From Oscillospiraceae bacterium (GTDB lineage: Bacteria; Bacillota; Clostridia; Oscillospirales; Oscillospiraceae): a stretch of 5,343 bases of DNA. The stretch spans positions 1-5,343 of the forward strand of contig JAIEFH010000109.1 of NCBI GenBank assembly GCA_029067025.1. The letters are read 5' to 3'. Positions 1-5,207 of the stretch are shown piece after piece (positions within the stretch are counted from its first letter, which is position 1; every line of letters starts with the position of its first letter). The notes under the pieces were generated by a model, which was given only the letters and a program-made list of their open reading frames with translations, was not told the origin of the DNA and did not search any database. The position numbers and the translations under genes are program-made.

Positions 1-264
1 TTGTCCGATGTGCTGGGTACCGACAGCGACAGTATTGAAAAGCCCATTGAGGATGACGTGGATCGGGATCTGCTGTTCACTGCCATTACTCGGCTCTCAG
101 AACGGGAACGAGCCATTATTACGATGCGCTTTGGTTTGGATGGCCGGAAGGAGCGCACCCAGAAGGAGGTGGCCGACCAGCTGGGCATCAGCCAGTCCTA
201 CATCTCCCGGTTGGAAAAGCGCATTATTGACCGGCTGAAAAAGGAGATTTTACGGATGATGTAG
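1..264 (+). CDS. sigE: RNA polymerase sporulation sigma factor SigE, C-terminal part (5' truncated by window)
   Basis: This is the last 87 codons of sigma-E, the early mother-cell sigma factor of sporulation, made as an inactive precursor and activated after processing. The visible part is region 4. A helix 4.1 stretch (residues 20-45, with LSERERAIITMRFGL) is followed by the helix-turn-helix of region 4.2 (residues 53-76, TQKEVADQLGISQSYISRLE), which binds the -35 element. The wording ISQSYISRLEKRII is characteristic of SigE rather than SigF or SigG. The reading frame is open at base 1, and the TTG there is an internal leucine codon of the family motif LSDVLGTD, not a start. The N-terminal pro-sequence and region 2 lie outside the window. 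In Bacillus the processing protease gene spoIIGA lies just upstream and sigG just downstream; the downstream neighbour is confirmed here. Confidence 0.95.
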   Translation: MSDVLGTDSDSIEKPIEDDVDRDLLFTAITRLSERERAIITMRFGLDGRKERTQKEVADQLGISQSYISRLEKRIIDRLKKEILRMM

Positions 265-336
265 CCTCAGAAGTTTAGAAGTGAGAAGTCCATCGAAAGA
301 GGTCTGACGATAAAAAATATAGCCCGCCCTGCCACC

Positions 337-365
337 GTATGAAAGAGCGCCCATCGGAAATACTG
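337..365 (+). promoter_or_regulatory. Candidate forespore (SigF/SigG-type) promoter of sigG
   Basis: A GTATG element at 337-341 is followed after 14 nt by GGAAATACTG at 356-365. The second block fits the remembered SigF -10 pattern GGnnAnA(A/C)T(A/G), including the GG at its upstream edge that separates SigF from SigG promoters. GTATG fits the SigF/SigG -35 pattern G-pyrimidine-AT-purine. Transcription would start near 372, giving a short leader to the GTG at 401. In Bacillus sigG is known to be transcribed from a SigF-dependent promoter in this same gap, which is what makes the match credible. It was found by eye and not scored. Confidence 0.5.
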
Positions 366-400
366 ATTTTGAATCCATTCCGAGTAGTGAGGTGTCTGTG

Positions 401-1171
401 GTGCAGGGCAAGGTAGAGATATGCGGGGTCAATACCGCCAAGTTGAAGGTGCTGAAAAGCGAGGAGAGCCTGGAGCTGCTGCGCCGGGCCAGGGCGGGGG
501 ATATGCAGGCCAGGGAGGAGCTGATTTCCGGCAACCTGCGGCTGGTATTGTCGGTCATCCAGAAGTTTGCCGGCAGGGGAGAGAACGTGGACGATCTGTT
601 CCAGGTGGGCTGCATCGGCCTGATTAAGGCCATTGACAACTTCAATATTGATATGGATGTGCGGTTTTCCACCTATGGAGTGCCCATGATCGTGGGGGAG
701 ATCCGCCGCTATCTTCGGGATAACAGCGCCATCCGGGTTTCGAGATCAGTGCGTGATACCGCTTACCGGGTACTCCAGGCCAAGGAGAAGTATATGGCGG
801 AGCACCAGAAGGAGCCGACTGTGGATGAAATCGCCCAGATTTTGGAGCTGCGCCGGGAGGATGTGGTGATGGCGCTGGACGCGGTGGTGGATCCGGTTTC
901 TCTGTTTGAGCCGGTGTATTCCGACGGCGGCGACACAGTATGCGTCATGGATCAGGTAAAGGACAAAAAAAATACCGACGAGGCGTGGCTGGAGCATATC
1001 GCCCTGGGGGACGCCATCAGCAAGCTGGATGAGCGGGAGCAGCGCATTTTGGCCCTTCGCTTTTTTCAGGGCAAGACCCAGATGGAGGTATCCGCCGAGG
1101 TGGGTATCTCCCAGGCCCAGGTATCGCGTCTGGAAAAAAACGCGCTGAATCGGATACGGAAAGAGCTGTAA
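401..1171 (+). CDS. sigG: RNA polymerase sporulation sigma factor SigG
   Basis: Sigma-G is the late forespore sigma factor; it directs RNA polymerase to genes for spore maturation, DNA protection and germination. The product has 256 residues from this start, close to the usual 255-260. The N-terminus KVEICGVNTAKL (4-15) is typical of SigG. Region 2 carries DDLFQVG (64-70) and FSTYGVPMIVGEIRRYLRD (89-107). Region 3 spans about 118-185 and includes DPVSLFEPVYSDGGD (164-178). The region 4.2 helix-turn-helix is at 224-246 (GKTQMEVSAEVGISQAQVSRLEK). Three in-frame GTG codons could start it, at 392, 398 and 401. The SD-like TGAGGTG at 388-394 overlaps the first, leaves 3 nt to the second and 6 nt to the third, so 401 is preferred. 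It is separated from sigE by 136 nt and probably has its own forespore promoter, with possible read-through from sigE. A hairpin terminator follows. Confidence 0.95.
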   Translation: MQGKVEICGVNTAKLKVLKSEESLELLRRARAGDMQAREELISGNLRLVLSVIQKFAGRGENVDDLFQVGCIGLIKAIDNFNIDMDVRFSTYGVPMIVGEIRRYLRDNSAIRVSRSVRDTAYRVLQAKEKYMAEHQKEPTVDEIAQILELRREDVVMALDAVVDPVSLFEPVYSDGGDTVCVMDQVKDKKNTDEAWLEHIALGDAISKLDEREQRILALRFFQGKTQMEVSAEVGISQAQVSRLEKNALNRIRKEL

Positions 1172-1189
1172 AGGAAAAAACGTATACAC

Positions 1190-1232
1190 AAAGTGCCCCG
1201 CAAATCCACTCAAAGGATTGCGAGGCACTTTT
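1190..1232 (+). terminator. Intrinsic terminator after sigG, possibly bidirectional
   Basis: The arm AAAGTGCCCCGCAAATCC (1190-1207) pairs with 1215-1232, interrupted by one C/A mismatch and one bulged A, around a 7-nt loop. The 3' arm ends in CACTTTT, so the T-tract on the + strand is short. On the - strand the hairpin is followed at some distance by a T-run (complement of 1175-1180), so it may also end the ferredoxin transcript arriving from the other side. Its position between two convergent genes supports a shared terminator. Confidence 0.7.
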
Positions 1233-1240
1233 GATTGAAA

Positions 1241-2014
1241 TCACTTTGTCAGGTACTTTTCCACATAGCACTGCTCGATCACTTTTTTCCCCAGCAGAGT
1301 GATGGCCTGTGTCGGGCACCTGTTAGCGCAGCGATAGCACATGGTGCATTGATTTCCCGGCTTTGCGTGGTTCTCTTCCGCATCCAGAGAGATGTTTTTC
1401 ATGGGGCAGAGTTGTACACATTTGCCGCAGCCGATACATTTTTCAGCGTCGATCTTCAGCTTGTCAGAATAGCTTTGGGTCTTATGATAGAAATAGAGCC
1501 GCTGGCCAAACAACCCCATGAGAAAGGAAAGTGCGCCCAGACCTTCCTGAGGGGGGCGGCCCTTGGTAAAAGCATTTGCCGCCTGTTCTATTTTCAGCTC
1601 CGCTTCTTTGACAAGCTGCTGATTTTTGCTCAGCGGTCTTTTTAGCATTGGCTCATCACAAATGCTGTCCGGCATTTTCAAGTGCAGTCCGCCTGTTATG
1701 ACCGCGCCATATTTACGAAGCAGGCGGGCCAGAGTCCCGGTGCCATCCCCGCTGAACAGTCCCATGGTTGCGATAATAAATATACGTTTGCCATGCCATA
1801 ACTCACGATTGTCCACTACAAAATCTCTCAATATTTTTGGAAGATTGCTGTATTGAACAGGGAATCCAATCACAAGCTCCTGATGGTCTTTGAGTTTACA
1901 TATAATATCCGGCTGTTCAATCGAAACTGCTGGGGCATCAAAGCCGCATTTATGTAAAAACACTTCTGTACAGTATTTTGAATTTCCTGTTCCGCTAAAA
2001 TAAATTCCAAGCAT
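1241..2014 (-). CDS. EFR1-type ferredoxin: flavodoxin-like domain fused to two [4Fe-4S] clusters
   Basis: This 257-residue protein is predicted to be a cytoplasmic electron carrier. The N-terminal half is flavodoxin-like, with the FMN phosphate-binding loop FSGTGNS at 6-12, a second-strand segment VIGFPVQYSNLP (48-59) and IFIIATMGLFSGDG (78-91). The C-terminal quarter has two 8Fe-8S-type ferredoxin motifs: CIGCGKCVQLCP (Cys193, 196, 199, 203) and CTMCYRCANRCP (Cys223, 226, 229, 233). All eight ligand cysteines are present. There is no signal peptide or membrane helix. The start is supported by the SD AGGTGGAGG (2022-2030) with 7 nt before ATG. Its redox partner is unknown, and nothing next to it suggests one. 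The gene follows tsf after a strong hairpin, and no good promoter is evident. The first half is AT-rich (line 1801-1860 has 21 G/C of 60) against tsf (44 of 60 in 2701-2760), which hints at later acquisition. Confidence 0.88.
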   Translation of the reverse strand: MLGIYFSGTGNSKYCTEVFLHKCGFDAPAVSIEQPDIICKLKDHQELVIGFPVQYSNLPKILRDFVVDNRELWHGKRIFIIATMGLFSGDGTGTLARLLRKYGAVITGGLHLKMPDSICDEPMLKRPLSKNQQLVKEAELKIEQAANAFTKGRPPQEGLGALSFLMGLFGQRLYFYHKTQSYSDKLKIDAEKCIGCGKCVQLCPMKNISLDAEENHAKPGNQCTMCYRCANRCPTQAITLLGKKVIEQCYVEKYLTK

Positions 2015-2037
2015 TTATCTGCCTCCACCTCGTAGAA

Positions 2038-2066
2038 AAGGGCGGTATACGCTGTATACCGCCCTT
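2038..2066 (-). terminator. Intrinsic terminator downstream of tsf, in the leader of the ferredoxin gene
   Basis: A perfect 13-bp inverted repeat, AAGGGCGGTATAC (2038-2050) and GTATACCGCCCTT (2054-2066), has a 3-nt loop. Read on the - strand the stem is followed by TTTTCT, fitting rho-independent termination of the rpsB-tsf transcript 40 nt after the tsf stop. The ferredoxin gene's Shine-Dalgarno begins only 7 nt after the stem, so any transcript reading into that gene must pass through this hairpin. Confidence 0.8.
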
Positions 2067-2105
2067 GGTGCTTATTATGAGAGAAAGAGAAGAGAGCCAA
2101 GTCCC

Positions 2106-3023
2106 TTACTTCGCCAGCTTCGCGATCTCCTCGGCAAAGTTCTCCTGCTTCTTCTCGATGCCTTCGCCCTTCTCGAAGCGCACAGCGTCCTTCAGAGTGA
2201 CGGTGCCGCCCAGCTTCTTGGCCGCGGAGGCGGCATAGTCCCCCACAGTGCCCTCGAACACGTCGCTGCGGACAAAGGTCTGCTGGAGCAGGCAGTTCTC
2301 GGCGTAGAACTTGTTCAGCTTGCCGGCCACGATATTCTCCTTGACCTTGTCGGGCTTGCTGGCCATCTTGGGATCGTTGGCCATCTGGGCCAGGAGGATC
2401 TTCTTCTCCTCGTCCAGAACTTCCTGGGTGACCTGGCTCTTGTCCAGGAAGCGGGGGTTCAGGGCCGCGATCTGCATGGCCATGTCCTTGCCGATCTCAG
2501 TGGCGTCGATGCCGCCGGTGACCTCCAGGTTGACCATGACGCCGATCTTGCCGCCGGCGTGGATATAGGGGACGGAAACGCCGTCCGCGAAGCGGGCGAA
2601 ACGGCGAACCTTGATGTTCTCGCCGATGACCAGCACCATCTCCTGCTGCTGCTGGGTGACGGTCAGGTCAGTGCCGTTGTACTTGCACTCCATCAGCGCG
2701 TCCAGGTCGGCGGGGGCGCAGGCGGCCACAGTGGCGGCCACACCCTTGACGAAGTCCACGAACTTCTCGTTCTTGCCCACGAAGTCGGTCTCGGCGTTGA
2801 CCTCGACCACCACGCCCACGCCGTCAATGTCGGCGGCGTAAGCCATGCCCTCGGCGGCGATGCGGCCGGCCTTCTTGGCGGAAGCGGCCAGGCCCTTCTC
2901 GCGCAGCCACTCGATGGCCTTGTCCATGTCGCCGTCAGAGGCGGCCAGAGCCTTCTTGCAGTCCATCATGCCCACGCCGGTCATTTCGCGCAGATTCTTT
3001 ACATCCTGAGCAGTAATTGCCAT
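2106..3023 (-). CDS. tsf: Translation elongation factor Ts
   Basis: EF-Ts is the cytoplasmic guanine nucleotide exchange factor that releases GDP from EF-Tu so it can bind GTP and aminoacyl-tRNA again. The product has 305 residues, within the bacterial range (roughly 200 to 310). The N-terminal UBA-like domain (1-55) has the signature LREMTGVGMMDCKKAL (11-26). The core carries the EF-Tu-contacting motif TDFV (79-82, in NAETDFVGKNEKF), followed by the two-subdomain core with HAGGKIGVMVNLEV (155-168) and ALNPRFL (187-193). The C-terminus ends Lys-rich (EEIAKLAK). The start is well supported by GGAGG at 3034-3038, 10 nt before ATG. It lies 97 nt after rpsB on the same strand, the standard rpsB-tsf pairing, with a GC-rich hairpin in the gap and a terminator after the gene. 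pyrH, the usual next gene, is not downstream but on the other strand beyond ylmC. Confidence 0.98.
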   Translation of the reverse strand: MAITAQDVKNLREMTGVGMMDCKKALAASDGDMDKAIEWLREKGLAASAKKAGRIAAEGMAYAADIDGVGVVVEVNAETDFVGKNEKFVDFVKGVAATVAACAPADLDALMECKYNGTDLTVTQQQQEMVLVIGENIKVRRFARFADGVSVPYIHAGGKIGVMVNLEVTGGIDATEIGKDMAMQIAALNPRFLDKSQVTQEVLDEEKKILLAQMANDPKMASKPDKVKENIVAGKLNKFYAENCLLQQTFVRSDVFEGTVGDYAASAAKKLGGTVTLKDAVRFEKGEGIEKKQENFAEEIAKLAK

Positions 3024-3056
3024 AATATCGTTACCTCCAAATATAATTGTAAAAGA

Positions 3057-3084
3057 AGGCGCCCGCCCGCGTGGGCGGGCGCTT
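3057..3084 (-). terminator. GC-rich hairpin with T-tract between rpsB and tsf (terminator/attenuator)
   Basis: The arms GCGCCCGCCC (3059-3068) and GGGCGGGCGC (3073-3082) form a perfect 10-bp stem with a 4-nt loop, extendable by a G-U and an A-U pair to 3057-3084. On the - strand the stem runs into CTTCTTTTAC, which fits rho-independent termination. It lies 36 nt after the rpsB stop and upstream of the tsf Shine-Dalgarno, so it should reduce read-through from rpsB into tsf. No clear separate tsf promoter is seen, so full termination is unlikely and partial attenuation is the better reading. Confidence 0.75.
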
Positions 3085-3120
3085 AGGTGTTGAAACGCTC
3101 AGCCAGGGTAGGGGATACGC

Positions 3121-3858
3121 TTACTCAGCGGCGGGAGCGGGCTCCTCAGCCGTCTCAGCGGCGGGGGCGGCGTCTACGCCCTGGCGGCCCTCCTGCACGG
3201 CGTTGGCCATGACAGAGGAGATCAGCTTGATGGCGCGGATAGCGTCGTCGTTGCCGGGGATGACGTAATCGATCTCGTCAGGATCACAGTTGGTATCCAC
3301 GATGGCCACGATGGGGATGTTCAGCTTGCGGGCCTCGTTGATGGCGTTGCGCTCCTTGCGGGGGTCAACCACAAACAGGGCGCCGGGGAGCTTCTTCATC
3401 TCGACCACGCCGCCGAGATACTTCTCCAGCTTGCTGATCTCGCCCAGCAGCTTCATGACTTCCTTCTTGGGGAGCATATCGAAGGTGCCGTCTTCCTGCA
3501 TCTTCTTGAGCTGGTTCAGGCGATCCACGCGGGTGCGCATGGTCTTGAAGTTGGTCATCATGCCGCCCAGCCAACGGGCGTTGACGTAGTACATACCGCA
3601 GCGGGCGGCCTCTTCGCGGATGGCGTCCTGGGCCTGCTTCTTGGTGCCCACGAACAGCAGGGACTGGCCGTTGCCGGACATCTCCTTCACGAAGTTGTAG
3701 GCTTCCTCCAGCTTCTTCACGGTCTTCTGCAGGTCAATGATATAGATGCCGTTGCGCTCCGTGTAGATGTAGGTGGCCATTTTGGGGTTCCACCGGCGGG
3801 TCTGGTGGCCGAAGTGCACGCCGGCCTCCAGCAGCTGCTTCATAGATACGACTGCCAT
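3121..3858 (-). CDS. rpsB: 30S ribosomal protein S2
   Basis: S2 is a small-subunit protein at the head-body junction, needed for assembly of S1/S21-type contacts and translation initiation. The product has 245 residues, matching bacterial S2. The N-terminus MKQLLEAGVHFGHQTRRWNPKM (6-27) is the family hallmark. The first signature YIYTERNGIYIIDL is at 30-43, LFVGTKKQAQDAI at 68-80, ARWLGGMMTNFKT at 94-106, and the second signature PGALFVVDPRKERNAINEA at 158-176. The last 17 residues form an Ala/Pro/Glu-rich tail (229-245), a variable and probably disordered end in this family. The SD AGGAGG (3867-3872) is 8 nt before ATG. A good sigma-A promoter lies about 110 nt upstream, and tsf follows as the second gene. 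ylmC, 168 nt upstream on the same strand, could also read through. Confidence 0.98.
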   Translation of the reverse strand: MAVVSMKQLLEAGVHFGHQTRRWNPKMATYIYTERNGIYIIDLQKTVKKLEEAYNFVKEMSGNGQSLLFVGTKKQAQDAIREEAARCGMYYVNARWLGGMMTNFKTMRTRVDRLNQLKKMQEDGTFDMLPKKEVMKLLGEISKLEKYLGGVVEMKKLPGALFVVDPRKERNAINEARKLNIPIVAIVDTNCDPDEIDYVIPGNDDAIRAIKLISSVMANAVQEGRQGVDAAPAAETAEEPAPAAE

Positions 3859-3961
3859 TGATTTTTCCTCCTAAATTTGGTTTTTACCTCCGAAAGCTTC
3901 ATTTTTCCCACCCACCTTCCGGGAAGGCACCGGGCGAAAAATCGGCTCTCGTGCGGAATGC
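3859..3961 (-). promoter_or_regulatory. 5' leader of rpsB mRNA
   Basis: From the predicted start near 3961 to the rpsB ATG there are about 100 untranslated bases. They contain the near-palindrome CCTTCCGGGAAGG (3915-3927), which can form a small stem, and two SD-like GGAGG motifs on the - strand, at 3887-3891 and at 3867-3871. Only the second is correctly placed for rpsB. A 20-codon ATG-started frame (3902-3840) runs through the leader and overlaps the rpsB start out of frame. Ribosomal protein leaders are often autoregulatory, but I do not recognise a named motif here. Confidence 0.35.
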
Positions 3962-3967
3962 CTGGAT

Positions 3968-3996
3968 ATTTTACCACAAGCCATGGGGGAACGCAA
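3968..3996 (-). promoter_or_regulatory. Sigma-A-type promoter of rpsB-tsf
   Basis: On the - strand, TTGCGT (complement of 3991-3996) is followed by a 17-nt spacer and TAAAAT (complement of 3968-3973). The -10 is preceded by TGG, giving an extended -10 (TGn). The -35 matches TTGACA only in its first three bases, which the extended -10 and optimal spacing may offset. Transcription would begin near 3961. The site lies in the only gap upstream of rpsB, just after the ylmC stop. Confidence 0.7.
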
Positions 3997-4026
3997 GTAT
4001 TTTTTCACCAATTTCTTGAGAAAAAG

Positions 4027-4293
4027 TCAGCGTCCCCGGCGCTCTCGGCGGGCCTGCGATCTGCCGTCCACTAGGATGATGTCCTCCCCAAACCGTTTGA
4101 CAGCCGACCAGGGGAATACCGCGTCCGGCTCCCGGCCCAGCAGACCCAGCAGGCGGGGCCGTCCTTTCACCACGACGCTCTCAATGGCACCCCGCTCCGG
4201 GTTAAGCTCTATGTCGCCCACGAACCCGTACCGGGTGCCGTCGGCGATGTCAATGACCTCTTTATATTGCAGATCGGCAATGCGGCAGATCAT
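4027..4293 (-). CDS. ylmC: YlmC/YmxH family sporulation protein (PRC-barrel)
   Basis: This small protein of 88 residues has the single PRC-barrel fold of the YlmC/YmxH family, found almost only in endospore formers; its molecular job is not known. Recognisable parts are MICRIADLQYKEVIDIADG (1-19), YGFVGDIELNPERGAIESVVV (22-42), LLGLLGREPDAVFPW (48-62) and IGEDVILV-like FGEDIILVD (68-76). The end, residues 77-88, has six arginines and is unusually basic. An upstream in-frame ATG at 4371 would add 26 residues, but they do not resemble the family, and the perfect GGAGG at 4301-4305, 7 nt before the ATG at 4293, fixes the start here. In Bacillus ylmC is just downstream of sigE-sigG, so its presence 3 kb from sigG fits ancestral linkage. 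It is divergent from pyrH. No strong promoter of its own is obvious. Confidence 0.88.
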   Translation of the reverse strand: MICRIADLQYKEVIDIADGTRYGFVGDIELNPERGAIESVVVKGRPRLLGLLGREPDAVFPWSAVKRFGEDIILVDGRSQARRERRGR

Positions 4294-4392
4294 AGTATGC
4301 CCTCCTTTTTCCTTTGCCATCAATATATGAGGTGAAGCAGACCGGCAATCCGCGCTATGGGAAAAATACATGGAAAATTTTCATTTAACCTC

Positions 4393-4421
4393 TAGGCAAA
4401 AGGAAGGTTTTCCAGTATAAT
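4393..4421 (+). promoter_or_regulatory. Sigma-A-type promoter of pyrH-frr
   Basis: TAGGCA (4393-4398; four of six match TTGACA) and a perfect TATAAT (4416-4421) are separated by 17 nt. An A/T-rich tract at about 4361-4388 sits where an UP element would. Transcription would start near 4428, about 40 nt before the pyrH start. The -10 lies inside a symmetric element, CAGTAT-A-ATACTG (4413-4425). Confidence 0.8.
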
Positions 4422-4469
4422 ACTGTCTATGTACAGAATTAAACCACGGGACGGGAGAGGATGAGAGTC

Positions 4470-5207
4470 ATGAGCGAGTTGAAATACAAGCGCGTGCTGC
4501 TGAAGGTAAGCGGCGAGGCGCTGGGCGGCGAAGCTGGCCGGGGCTTGGACTTCGACGTGATTGAAAAGGTGTGCGACGTGGTGGCCCGCTGCGCCAGGGA
4601 AGGCGTCCAGGTGGGCATCGTGGTGGGCGGTGGAAATTTCTGGCGCGGTTTGAAGGACGGCAAAGGGATGAGCAACCGCACCCGGGCCGACCATATGGGA
4701 ATGCTGGCCACTTCCATCAACTGTCTGGCCTTGGCTGACGTGCTGGAAAATAAGGGGGTTGATGTGCGGGTGCAGACCGCCATCGAGATGCATTCCATCG
4801 CTGAACCTTATATCCGCTCCCGGGCCGTCCGGCATTTGGAGAAGGGCAGAGTGGTCATCTTCGGCTGCGGCACCGGCAGCCCCTTCTTTTCCACCGACAC
4901 CGCCGCGGTGCTCCGGGCGGCGGAAATCAACGCAGACATCATCCTGCTGGCCAAGAACGTGGACGGCGTGTACAGCGCCGACCCGGTGAAAGATCCAAAT
5001 GCGGTGAAGTACGACAGCATCACCTACGACGATGTGCTGGCCCAGCGCTTGGGCGTGATGGACTCCACCGCCACATCCCTTTGCATGGACAACAACATCC
5101 CCATCATCCTCTTTGCGCTGAAAGACCCGGAGAATATCCTCCGTGTGGTACACGGGGAGAAAATAGGTACAATTGTGAAAGACATAGGAGGAAACGATCA
5201 TGACTGA
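4470..5207 (+). CDS. pyrH: UMP kinase (uridylate kinase)
   Basis: PyrH phosphorylates UMP to UDP with ATP, the step feeding all UTP and CTP synthesis. It is a cytoplasmic hexamer of the amino acid kinase fold. The product is 245 residues, close to the typical 240. Visible motifs are KVSGEAL (12-18, nucleotide phosphate binding), VVGGGNFWRG (51-60), RADHMGMLATSIN (72-84), AEPYIRSRAVRHLEKGRVVIF (111-131), GTGSPFFSTDTAAVLRA (134-150, UMP/catalytic region), AKNVDGVYSADP (161-172) and MDSTATSLCMDNNIP (197-211). An ATG at 4461 is also in frame, but the purine-rich GAGAGG (4455-4460) abuts it and is 9 nt from the ATG at 4470, and the family starts with MSELKYKR-like residues, so 4470 is chosen. frr follows with an 8-nt overlap. 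Usually rpsB-tsf precedes this gene on the same strand; here they point away. Confidence 0.97.
   Translation: MSELKYKRVLLKVSGEALGGEAGRGLDFDVIEKVCDVVARCAREGVQVGIVVGGGNFWRGLKDGKGMSNRTRADHMGMLATSINCLALADVLENKGVDVRVQTAIEMHSIAEPYIRSRAVRHLEKGRVVIFGCGTGSPFFSTDTAAVLRAAEINADIILLAKNVDGVYSADPVKDPNAVKYDSITYDDVLAQRLGVMDSTATSLCMDNNIPIILFALKDPENILRVVHGEKIGTIVKDIGGNDHD

Noticed and set aside
269..289. Three copies of AGAAGT spaced 8 and 7 nt apart after the sigE stop
   Set aside because: Too short and irregular to claim a binding site or repeat array; probably chance in purine-rich sequence.
746..1319. Open frames antisense to sigG and running through its terminator
   Set aside because: They overlap a certain gene and the terminator hairpin, with no recognisable protein family.
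1870..2100. 76-codon frame on the - strand covering the hairpin and the start of the ferredoxin gene
   Set aside because: It runs through the terminator stem and out of frame through the flavodoxin loop; no family resemblance.
2559..3086. 175-codon open frame antisense to tsf
   Set aside because: Low-complexity Gly/His/Val/Leu-rich translation across a high-GC gene; typical opposite-strand artefact.
4012..4045. Weak stem (AGCG/CGCT) followed by a T-run at the end of ylmC
   Set aside because: Only 4 bp and overlapping the coding end; not enough to call a terminator, although the T-run is real.
4322..4348. Possible ylmC promoter TTGCCG / TATATT on the - strand
   Set aside because: Spacer is only 15 nt and the -35 match is partial; I could not fit SigE, SigF or SigG patterns better either.
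4294..4371. N-terminal extension of ylmC from an ATG at 4371
   Set aside because: The extra 26 residues do not look like the family and run through the ideal ribosome binding site at 4301-4305; the ATG at 4293 fits the known N-terminus.
4461..4469. Alternative pyrH start at 4461
   Set aside because: The purine-rich SD abuts this ATG with no spacing, and the three extra residues are outside the conserved family start. It is not excluded entirely.
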